The notes below the pieces were generated by a model. That model was not told the DNA's origin. It made no database searches and worked only from the letters and a program-made list of their open reading frames with translations. Shown here piece after piece: positions 1 through 5,868 of a stretch of 12,590 nucleotides of DNA. This stretch comes from CAZXCK01 sp964639225. GTDB lineage: Bacteria; Chloroflexota; Anaerolineae; Aggregatilineales; Phototrophicaceae. The stretch's first letter is position 1; every line of letters starts with the position of its first letter. The position numbers and the translations under genes were made by a program. The stretch spans positions 1-12,590 of the forward strand of contig CAZXCK010000123.1 in the NCBI GenBank assembly GCA_964639225.1. Reading direction: 5' to 3'.

Positions 1-467
1 GGGGGGAGGGGAAGGAAGCCCGGGAAGAGGGCTTGGAGGGGATCATGGAGAGTACTGAATGGTGATGGAGCTGTAAAAAGCCCTAAGCTTGGATATCTGC
101 CCCTGGAACAATGTGTTATGCCGTTTCCCCCAGCGGCGGGTGAGCGCGGGTTTTTGTGAATCCGTCAATCCTTTGAAAAGAAAACTCAAAGCCAAGGACT
201 GATCTCCTCCCCGAAAACCCAACATACCAGGGCCACGGGTCCCTAGGTTCCTCTGGAACCTCGTTCAGCTGGAGTAGGGGCCAAGGGGCTCCTGCCGTCT
301 TCACACCCTTCCGGGTTCCCGCCGGGCATTCGAGTGGCCAGGGTCCAATTTTTCTGACAAGTCTCCAGCAGCCGGAATCGCCAACACGCCGTCTTGATCA
401 CTCGCGAAAAACCCACTTTTACTCTGCCTACCGATCACTGCTCACTAAGTACTCTGGACTGAAAGTT
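1..467. other. Left flank with no supported gene; one unexplained minus-strand open frame
   Basis: Nothing here resembles a protein family I can name with confidence. The one thing worth recording is a minus-strand frame open from 397 down to a stop at 116-118, 93 codons, with a GTG at 302-304 as the only obvious internal start. Its translation is rich in Pro, Trp, Gly and Arg (for example PEEPRDPWPWYVGF) and has no clear ribosome binding site. It could be a short hypothetical gene, the tail of a truncated gene, or a chance frame in a conserved non-coding repeat. The stretch ends at the left inverted repeat of the IS630-family element. Confidence 0.3.
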
Positions 468-483
468 CGGTGACGTATTTTAG
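468..483 (+). repeat. Left terminal inverted repeat of the IS630-family element
   Basis: CGGTGACGTATTTTAG matches the inverted right end CGATGACGTATATTAG at 14 of 16 positions. It overlaps the transposase stop codon at 480-482, which is a compact arrangement. The 11-bp string CGGTGACGTAT recurs inside the transposase gene at 1544-1554. Confidence 0.65.
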
Positions 484-1630
484 GCGGCCATTTTCTGGGA
501 TTGATCCTGGTCGCCGAGCTTCGTGAGGACGGATTTGACATCCTCGCGGGAAAACTTCCACGTGAATGGTTTTGCCGTCGCCTCGTAGAGCGACTGGAAG
601 GAAAGGATTCTCCCCTCGAGTTCCCCGAGGTTTTCGAAGTCATTCGGAGAGAGGACCTTCCGCTGAAGCACGGAGAAATAGATTTCCACCTGATTCAACC
701 AACTGGCATGGACGAGAGTGTGAACCAGCACCGCATTGGAATACCAGCCTTTGAGCCGGGCAGCAGAGGCCTTTCCCCGGTGGGACGACCCGTTGTCGGT
801 GATCCAGAAGACGCGGCGCGCGGATCGATAGGGCGGCTGCGACATGACGAGATCGACCAGTTGATGAAAGCTCGCAATGCCAGTTCGCTCACAGCAGAGG
901 CCGAAGACTTTGGCGCGACGAACATCCCATGCCGCCAGGTAAGTCAGCGCCCCTTTCCGCTCGTACTCATGCTCGATACGGCCCGAGCGACCCGCCTTGG
1001 GGGCGGTGGTCTGAGCCACACGCCGCCGCGCTTGAATGCTGGTTTTCTCGTCGGCGCTGATGACATAGTCGCCGGGGCCCAGGGGTTTGCCTTGCCATTT
1101 CCCATGGTAGAGATCGAGCACCAAACCGGCCTTGCGCTCGAAATCAGGATCCCTCGGCCAGATCCAACTGCGATAACACCAGGGGCGGATGGCATCGGCG
1201 CTGAGCCAGCGCCAAACCGTGGTTCCGCTGATCGAGGGGGACAATGCCCCGCTTGACGGCTTCCTGAGCGATCTCCTTGCGGCCGAGCCGGGAGAAGGGC
1301 AGCCCCAGGTCCTTGGGCAACTGACAGGCCAGCGCCTTGATCTCCATGACGATCTCAGGGGGAAAAAGCGCTGGGCCTCCCGCGCCTTGGCCGTTCCTGA
1401 AGTCCGGCCAGGCGTTTCTCGAAGAAGCGTTTTCGCCACTTCGAGACGATTTGCCTTGGCAAGTCGAGACGCTCTCCGATCTCCTTGTTGGAGAGGCCCT
1501 CGGCGGCGAGTAGGACGACCTTGGCGCGCATGACATCGCGATACGGTGACGTATATCGCCGAGAGATACGCTCCAGGTCGTCTTTCTCCTCTTGGTCCAG
1601 GAGAATGACGTATGGGCTTTTCCTGGGCAT
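480..1630 (-). pseudogene. IS630-family transposase, interrupted by two +1 frameshifts
   Basis: Read across three frames, this is a complete IS630-type transposase of about 382 residues. The start is ATG at 1628-1630, preceded by a strong Shine-Dalgarno sequence (AAGGAGGTG). The N-terminal part carries a helix-turn-helix (SNKEIGERLDLPRQIVSKWR). The C-terminal part carries the DDE_3 catalytic core: ISADEKTSIQ with the first Asp, WITDNGSSHRG with the second, and HASWLNQVEIYFS with the final Glu. Two breaks divide it, one at the C5/T5 tract near 1358-1367, where the first frame runs into TGA, and one at the C5 tract at 1236-1240. Each is repaired by removing one C, and the 1151-bp span minus 2 is an exact multiple of 3. 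Decay, sequencing error in homopolymers and programmed +1 shifting are all possible. As written, no intact protein is encoded. Confidence 0.85.
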
Positions 1631-1684
1631 AATCCACCTCCTTTCCGTGAGGTGGATTCTAGCAAAAGGCCAAATGAATTGCAA

Positions 1685-1700
1685 CTAATATACGTCATCG
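1685..1700 (-). repeat. Right terminal inverted repeat of the IS630-family element
   Basis: Reading the minus strand from 1700 to 1685 gives CGATGACGTATATTAG, the partner of the repeat at 468-483. It lies about 55 bp upstream of the transposase start codon, and a TA dinucleotide follows it on the outside. Confidence 0.65.
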
Positions 1701-1985
1701 TATTTATGGTCACGTGTACTAAGCTGCAAGTTTCGTCCGCCTCGGCCGGACTTGAGGGCCGTGCTCCTAAGTCGGCTCCACCTGTGAGAACAGGCCGTAC
1801 TTCCCCGGAATGCCCTGACATGTCCCCGCTCCGTGGTTACATTTGAGTGGAAAATGCCTTACTCGCTACTGCCATTTTGCTTTTCACAGTTGACAAAAGA
1901 AGTATGAGCAGCTTCAGGAAAATAAATATACTGCCCACGATTTTAAAGATGTGGTTCCTTGAGGGCTTACACATTAACAAAATGA

Positions 1986-2570
1986 TTACTGATTGGTTTC
2001 CTTGCCTGCTGGCTTCCGAATTATAAGGTCGTAGAACCTTCGGCATTCCCAATGCCCTGTGTTATTATTCCAAGTGGCGATCGTATTTTTGTTATGAACG
2101 TATTTAGTAACCACACCATATGGTGTATTCAAATGAAGACAAGAAATAGAAGGGTTCCAGCGAAATGCAAAAACTATAATCCGTCCCAAAAAAAGATAGT
2201 AGGGTTGGAAAAGTCTTAAAAAATGAATTTTTAAAAACCTTTTGTACCTAAGCGTAGCTGCTCGAATTCGGCCTCTCAAACCATCTGAAATTTTAACGAC
2301 GGCATTATCTCGAACAACCCTCACAACTTTACCTTGGAGATTGCTCTCAGTCACGTATCCAGTATCCGGTCGTGAGCAGGCATCACCTTGTGTCTTTAGA
2401 CCGGTAGACGAAATCCGGCGAACACGATGAACAGTAATGTAAGCACAGCCTGTACGTTGAAAAACAACCACGTCTCCGGGATGGATGTCCTTTATGCTTG
2501 TGTTCTGAACAAGCAACCGATCCCCAAAGAAAAGCGTGCCTTGCATACTCGCACCCGTATATGCCAACAT
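1986..2570 (-). CDS. S26-type signal-peptidase-like protein, likely leader or processing peptidase of the RiPP cassette
   Basis: This is a 194-residue protein. Residues 5-18 (TGASMQGTLFFGDR) match the S26 nucleophile motif (G-x-SM-x-PT-L-x-x-GD), with Ser8 as the predicted nucleophile. HPGDVVVF (30-37), TVHRV (47-51, His48) and KTQGDA (59-64) follow in family order. A His in the second catalytic position points to the SipW/archaeal Ser-His type rather than the bacterial Ser-Lys type. The usual Pro after SMx is Gly here. The C-terminal half (about 110-183) has an amphipathic or membrane-associated stretch and ends in WECRRFYDLII. I chose ATG at 2570 because AAGG lies 8 bases upstream and related RiPP-linked S26 proteins begin just before the Ser motif. 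A longer frame runs on into the antisense of an insertion-sequence relic and is not credible. It lies downstream of the precursor gene, separated from it by the IS200/IS605 relic. Leader removal is inferred. Confidence 0.75.
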   Translation of the reverse strand: MLAYTGASMQGTLFFGDRLLVQNTSIKDIHPGDVVVFQRTGCAYITVHRVRRISSTGLKTQGDACSRPDTGYVTESNLQGKVVRVVRDNAVVKISDGLRGRIRAATLRYKRFLKIHFLRLFQPYYLFLGRIIVFAFRWNPSISCLHLNTPYGVVTKYVHNKNTIATWNNNTGHWECRRFYDLIIRKPAGKETNQ

Positions 2571-2578
2571 ATTTTTTG

Positions 2579-2582
2579 CCTT
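2579..2582 (-). promoter_or_regulatory. Ribosome binding site that fixes the start of the S26 peptidase
   Basis: On the minus strand AAGG is followed by 8 bases and then ATG at 2570-2568. This favours the short start, which places the whole coding sequence outside the neighbouring IS200/IS605 relic. Confidence 0.5.
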
Positions 2583-2597
2583 AACCACCCTGGGTAA

Positions 2598-2617
2598 GCC
2601 CCCGTCTTTGCCGGGGC
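2598..2617 (+). repeat. Left-end subterminal hairpin of the IS200/IS605 relic
   Basis: GCCCC and GGGGC form a 5-bp perfect stem around a 10-base loop. On the minus strand the hairpin sits about 15 bases upstream of the S26 peptidase Shine-Dalgarno sequence, so it could also influence that gene's mRNA. No U-tract follows, so it is not an obvious terminator. Confidence 0.6.
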
Positions 2618-2662
2618 CCCCAAGAGTTTGACAGTTCCGGGAATAAAAGAGAGCCTCCAGAC

Positions 2663-3110
2663 ATGAATCGCTCAAAGCTCGCAGAAAAAAAACCCTCCTT
2701 GAACAACATCCAAGGGTTAGTGCACAGCGTTTGGGACTGCAAGTACAATATCGTATGGATTCCGAAATGACGCCGAAAAGTGCTGTATGGCCGAATTCGA
2801 AAGGATCTGGGAGATGTGTTTCGGGAATTGGCGCAACAAAGGGAATCACCAATCCACGAAGGCCATTTATGCTCAGACCATGTCCACATATATATGTCCA
2901 TTCCGCCCGAAGTGTGCAGTCGCGCAAGTGATTGGCTTCATCAAGGGCAAGAGCGCGATCCATGTCGCGAGAACCATTGGCGGCCGAGCCAAGAATTTCG
3001 TAGGGGAGCACTTCTGGGCCCGCGACTACTATGGCTCCACGGTAGGACGGCACGAGAAAGTGATCCGAGAATACATCAAACACCAGGAAGCAGAAGACCG
3101 TCGACTTTAA
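2663..3110 (+). pseudogene. tnpA: IS200/IS605-family TnpA (Y1 HUH transposase), broken by a stop codon and a frameshift
   Basis: The ATG at 2663 opens a frame whose translation includes HSVWDCKYNIVWIPK, the typical TnpA N-terminus. It then meets TGA at 2768-2770, where relatives have Tyr or another residue, and continues in the same frame as RRKVLYGRIRKDLGDVF. The HUH metal-binding motif is present as DHVHIYMSIPP (near 2877-2909). A single extra base near 2907-2912 then shifts the frame, and the remainder reads KCAVAQVIGFIKGKSAIHVA and FWARDYYGSTVG, which includes the expected catalytic Tyr region, down to TAA at 3108-3110. With both lesions repaired the product would be about 148 residues, normal for TnpA. 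No TnpB gene is present. As written the protein cannot be made. Confidence 0.85.
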
Positions 3111-3186
3111 CAGCTAAACCTTCTGAAGTAGCTGCCTTCGGGCGGCTCCCGGTTTAAACACAGCTTTGAGCGGTTCACCATTAAAG

Positions 3187-3205
3187 CCCCCTGCTCGGCC
3201 GGGGG
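3187..3205 (+). repeat. Right-end subterminal hairpin of the IS200/IS605 relic
   Basis: CCCCC pairs with GGGGG around a 9-base loop. It begins about 75 bases after the transposase stop codon, where the family keeps its right-end hairpin, and shares the AAGCCCCC start with the left end. Confidence 0.6.
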
Positions 3206-3241
3206 TCATGACTTTTCAACAACTACTGGTAAGTAACACTT

Positions 3242-3472
3242 TTAGAGAGGTCCACTCCCAGTCCAACAGCCGCGGACAGCAGAATTACCTGCCGGATCAC
3301 AGTAATTAGCTGATTGTCCACCGTCACAAGCACTAACAGTTGAGTTCTCGTATCCACTTCCGCAGTCGCCGCCAATAGCGCCGTTGCCACTAAGACAGTC
3401 CGCTCCATAAACAGGCGTAAGAGAGCCCACATCCGCCACTACAGGTTTCTTGTATTTAGGCTTATTATTCAT
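3242..3472 (-). CDS. Candidate RiPP precursor peptide, Gly/Ser/Asn-rich with five cysteines
   Basis: This 76-residue peptide starts at ATG 3472, with AAAGGAG 5 bases upstream; an in-frame upstream ATG lacks such a site. The basic N-terminus (MNNKPKYKKPVVADVGSLTP) carries YKKP (7-10) followed by V..GSLT, which resembles the YxxP leader motif bound by PqqD-like RiPP recognition elements. From residue 23 composition changes sharply to Gly, Ser, Asn, Ala and Asp, with Cys at 26, 37, 49, 58 and 69, spaced 9-12 residues apart, and one Arg but no Lys. The peptide ends GCWTGSGPL. There is no Sec signal peptide or membrane segment. It lies 23 bp downstream of the HprK-like gene and next to two radical SAM enzymes, the usual place for their substrate. 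Sactipeptide- or ranthipeptide-type Cys crosslinks are plausible but not shown. It may be the ScmA-type peptide of the Scm cassette, from memory. The cleavage site is unknown; GA/DC at 24-25 is a guess. Confidence 0.75.
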   Translation of the reverse strand: MNNKPKYKKPVVADVGSLTPVYGADCLSGNGAIGGDCGSGYENSTVSACDGGQSANYCDPAGNSAVRGCWTGSGPL

Positions 3473-3495
3473 GGTTTCTCCTTTCCGCAAGTACA

Positions 3496-4080
3496 TTAGC
3501 GATAAATAATTATATTTTCTTTTTGCCACCGGTATAAATAAGTTGAAGTATCATTCCCTTTGATAAACTTCAAAGACAAGCCTTGAATCTCTTTTGCCAT
3601 ACATGCAACAATCCGAAATTGTCTTAATAGCTCGAAGGAGGTACAATTTGCGCTGTGTCCTATAGCTTCGACAACTGCGTTAATCAGGTTAAAGCAATGT
3701 TCCTTTGGGCCTATGGGTTCAACTGCTACAAAACAATCCTTATATATGCGCATAGTTGCTAAGATACGGCTTCCTATATCAGCAGGGATGTCGGATCCGG
3801 AATGGTGCTTCTGCGCTGTCAGCAATGCCACCTTACTTGCAGCCAGCCATCTTCCTTCACCAGCCCGCAGCGCATAGACAGTGTCGTCAGCGATAGGTTC
3901 AAACTTAGAAGCCAAAAGATTGCATATGGTGGTTTTTCCTGCTTTGGAAGGGCCAAGAAAAAGCAATGCACCGTGCGGGGTTTTAACGGCTGCAGCATGC
4001 AGCAATATGGGGAGATTTGGAAAAAAGACTTTGTCCGTGCCAACTTTATTTATTGTTTTATCTGAAATACTATAATTCAT
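3496..4080 (-). CDS. HPr-kinase-related P-loop protein (ScmC-like), putative peptide kinase
   Basis: The protein has 194 residues. LLHAAAVKTPHGALLFLGPS (26-45) leads into the Walker A loop GPSKAGKTT (43-51), and PIADDTVYAL (62-71) carries the paired Asp (65-66) seen in HPr kinase/phosphorylase as catalytic and Walker B-like residues. Only the HprK C-terminal kinase core is present, without the N-terminal domain of true HprK (about 310 residues), so a role in sugar-catabolite control is unlikely. HprK-like kinases in some lasso-peptide clusters phosphorylate a Ser of the peptide. By analogy this one may act on the precursor encoded 23 bp downstream, which is rich in Ser and Thr. GGGAAAG lies 6 bases upstream of the ATG. 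It follows the radical SAM gene by 30 bp. The match to 'ScmC' of the SynChlorMet cassette rests on memory. Confidence 0.8.
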   Translation of the reverse strand: MNYSISDKTINKVGTDKVFFPNLPILLHAAAVKTPHGALLFLGPSKAGKTTICNLLASKFEPIADDTVYALRAGEGRWLAASKVALLTAQKHHSGSDIPADIGSRILATMRIYKDCFVAVEPIGPKEHCFNLINAVVEAIGHSANCTSFELLRQFRIVACMAKEIQGLSLKFIKGNDTSTYLYRWQKENIIIYR

Positions 4081-4110
4081 CTAATTCTTTCCCATATATT
4101 CCGGTTCTAT

Positions 4111-5247
4111 TCAGCGGCGCCGGGTTAGAGGAAATTCTCCCCGCAGTTCGGCTTCCCTGCACAGGGTAGATGGAGAAAATAGTTTTCCACTATCCATATA
4201 ATTCATTGCAAGACAAATAGTACGGCAACTGTATGCATGAATACACTGGCTGCAAATACCAGGAAAATCACCATCGCGCATTATTATTCTAATAGATAAC
4301 AAGAGTGGATGGCTAATCCAAACATCTCTTAAATCATCCTCTCCAAGCTTACCATAACAGAGTTCCGGGACATTTCTTCCGATACCGCAGAGAGCCATAT
4401 GACCCGTGCCCAGAATGCCTAAAATATGTTCGACATTACATCTGCCGCGCTTCCTTTCGATTAGATCCCTGACAGTCAATAAGGCCATCGGGGCTCCCAT
4501 CAAAACAGGAAGTTGCGACCGATTAGGCAATGTTCCATATACATAACGTATAAGTTTGCGAGTTTCATCGTAATTCAAACATTCACCCGCTTCTTTCATA
4601 CTTCGTCCTCTTCCGACATTAATGACCGGATTAAATTTGACAGACCCGGCTCCAAGTTTGCTTGCCAGCTCCACCATTTCATCCAACTCTCCAATATTAC
4701 TACGATGCAGAGCCATGATAATCTGAGGCTTGTAACCAACATCAACAAGATATTTTATGCCGTTCAAGGTGTTTTCGAATGCTCCTGTCCTCCCTCGAAG
4801 CTTGTCATGTTTTGTCGGATCAATGCTGTCAAGGCTGATACTTATAAAATTGATGTCGGCCTCGTATTTCATAAAGTAAGCAATATCTGCATCAATACAT
4901 GTTCCATTTGTCTCCATATCCGACTGAAGGCCTTCCTGCTTTAAGAATAAGGCAATCTCTCTGAACTGCGGGTGGATCATCGGCTCTCCGCCGGTAAGTT
5001 TGACACTTTGCAAACCCAGCGGTAAGGCCTCCCTCACTGCTGTTTTAAAAAGATTCAAATCAATGCAGTCCCCTGGATCCGGCTTACCATTTACAAAAGT
5101 GGGCGTTATCCAACAATGACGGCAACATAGGTTGCAACCTGTCACAGCGTAAAGATATATGGATACAAGTTTGGGAGTGCCTTCCGGCAGATCAAGGTTT
5201 TCGAGCTTAGAACCTTTTGGTGTAATTACATCATTATTTTTGGGCAT
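4111..5247 (-). CDS. Radical SAM/SPASM peptide-modifying enzyme (ScmE/ScmF-like)
   Basis: This 378-residue enzyme has the radical SAM signature CX3CX2C at Cys38, Cys42 and Cys45 (TGCNLCCRHCW), with an extra Cys41 inside the motif. VKLTGGEPMIHPQF (about 84-97) is the SAM-binding GGE region, and METNGT and ISISLDS follow as expected barrel strands. The C-terminal SPASM region carries Cys 270, 287, 297, 332, 335, 341, 345 and 363, including FPGICSQCIHAYSCRTIC, enough to bind auxiliary Fe-S clusters. Such enzymes install thioether or C-C bonds on ribosomal peptides; here the likely substrate is the nearby five-Cys peptide. It has no recognition domain of its own. Its start overlaps the end of the tandem PqqD-like gene by 14 bp, consistent with translational coupling and with that protein being its partner. 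AGGGGA lies upstream of the ATG. I cannot decide between ScmE and ScmF. Confidence 0.88.
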   Translation of the reverse strand: MPKNNDVITPKGSKLENLDLPEGTPKLVSIYLYAVTGCNLCCRHCWITPTFVNGKPDPGDCIDLNLFKTAVREALPLGLQSVKLTGGEPMIHPQFREIALFLKQEGLQSDMETNGTCIDADIAYFMKYEADINFISISLDSIDPTKHDKLRGRTGAFENTLNGIKYLVDVGYKPQIIMALHRSNIGELDEMVELASKLGAGSVKFNPVINVGRGRSMKEAGECLNYDETRKLIRYVYGTLPNRSQLPVLMGAPMALLTVRDLIERKRGRCNVEHILGILGTGHMALCGIGRNVPELCYGKLGEDDLRDVWISHPLLLSIRIIMRDGDFPGICSQCIHAYSCRTICLAMNYMDSGKLFSPSTLCREAELRGEFPLTRRR

Positions 5248-5851
5248 TTAAATCCCCTGACACCTCGCCTAAGAATCCTCCTGGCAGCAATTGTGAGAGA
5301 AAATTGTCAACATCCTGTTCTACATCACCTTCTGGCACATCAGCATACATCTTTTTTAAATGGGAAACCAATTCTTCTTTTGAACAGGGTACAGAAAGAG
5401 TTTCCCATAATTCAAGACCAATAGGATCTATTACTTTTACGGCGCCAGTATCCGGAGAATAAATGATAGCACCATCTTCATCCTCTATGCGACAAGATAC
5501 ATCGGGATTTGCCATGTACTTAATTGGGTGAACACTATTCATTATAATGGTTCCTGCAGAAAAAAGGTTTCTATTTACAGACTTCACAATTCTCATATGT
5601 TCAAGATACTTTATTGTCATACAAACATCATCCACAGCATCAGAGACTGAAATATTATAAAAAGAGGACATACTTTCAGCTATCTGCAGAAGCGTAATCC
5701 TATCGGAAAGTTGATTAAGAATGTAGTTTGCTGAATTGTTAGCTTCCACTAATGAACGATCCGTAGCTTGAAAAGCCAGCGCGCATTCGTCAAAGTCTAT
5801 AATCGCAACATCGTTTCTTAGGACATAGCATTTATCTGATGTTATGTTCAT
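5234..5851 (-). CDS. Tandem PqqD-like RiPP recognition protein (ScmD-like)
   Basis: This 205-residue protein shows two successive PqqD-like domains. The first, about residues 8-91, has a beta hairpin, then SLVEANNSANYILNQLSD, then the helical ITLLQIAESM segment. The second, about 112-197, repeats the plan: VSCRIEDEDGAIIYSPDTG, then VKVIDPIGLELWETLS, then EELVSHLKKMY. Free-standing PqqD is about 90 residues, so this is a double-domain protein. PqqD-like domains bind the leader peptide and present the core to the radical SAM partner. The gene sits 17 bp after the RRE-radical SAM gene and overlaps the next radical SAM gene by 14 bp, so it probably serves at least the latter. Its sequence is AT-rich, like the rest of the operon. 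The second domain is the clearer PqqD match; the first is more divergent. Confidence 0.8.
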   Translation of the reverse strand: MNITSDKCYVLRNDVAIIDFDECALAFQATDRSLVEANNSANYILNQLSDRITLLQIAESMSSFYNISVSDAVDDVCMTIKYLEHMRIVKSVNRNLFSAGTIIMNSVHPIKYMANPDVSCRIEDEDGAIIYSPDTGAVKVIDPIGLELWETLSVPCSKEELVSHLKKMYADVPEGDVEQDVDNFLSQLLPGGFLGEVSGDLNAQK

Positions 5852-5868
5852 TTGCTTTCCAGTTTATA

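Larger units (their letters stand above)
468..1700 (-). mobile_element. Decayed IS630-family insertion sequence
   Basis: The element consists of a frameshifted IS630-type DDE transposase gene enclosed by imperfect 16-bp inverted repeats: CGGTGACGTATTTTAG at 468-483, matched 14/16 by the reverse complement of 1685-1700. At about 1.23 kb it has a normal length for the family. IS630 elements insert at TA and duplicate it. A TA follows the right repeat (1701-1702), but the left repeat is preceded by TT, so the duplication is not intact. The ends were set by comparing the repeats, so a base or two of error is possible. Confidence 0.75.
2596..3210 (+). mobile_element. IS200/IS605-family relic between precursor and peptidase genes
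   Basis: The element contains a broken Y1 (HUH) transposase gene flanked by a GC-rich hairpin at each end, which is the family hallmark; these elements lack inverted repeats and make no target duplication. The left hairpin pairs 2598-2602 with 2613-2617, and the right pairs 3187-3191 with 3201-3205. It is oriented opposite to the surrounding operon. The boundaries are approximate, because the cleavage sites lie some bases outside the hairpins and cannot be fixed from one copy. Confidence 0.75.

Noticed and set aside
501..1256. 251-codon open frame on the plus strand
   Set aside because: It is the complement of the IS630-family transposase, whose DDE motifs are on the minus strand.
1638..1684. 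Longer start for the IS630 transposase at 1684
   Set aside because: The ATG at 1630 has a near-perfect Shine-Dalgarno sequence and begins the recognisable transposase N-terminus.
1741..1765. Hairpin GTCCG...CGGAC as a transcription terminator downstream of the peptidase gene
   Set aside because: The stem is only 5 bp with no T-tract on either strand, so support is too weak.
2571..3083. N-terminal extension of the S26 peptidase frame to give a 365-residue protein
   Set aside because: The extension is the antisense of the IS200/IS605 transposase relic. A Shine-Dalgarno sequence and ATG at 2570, just before the catalytic motif, explain the real start.
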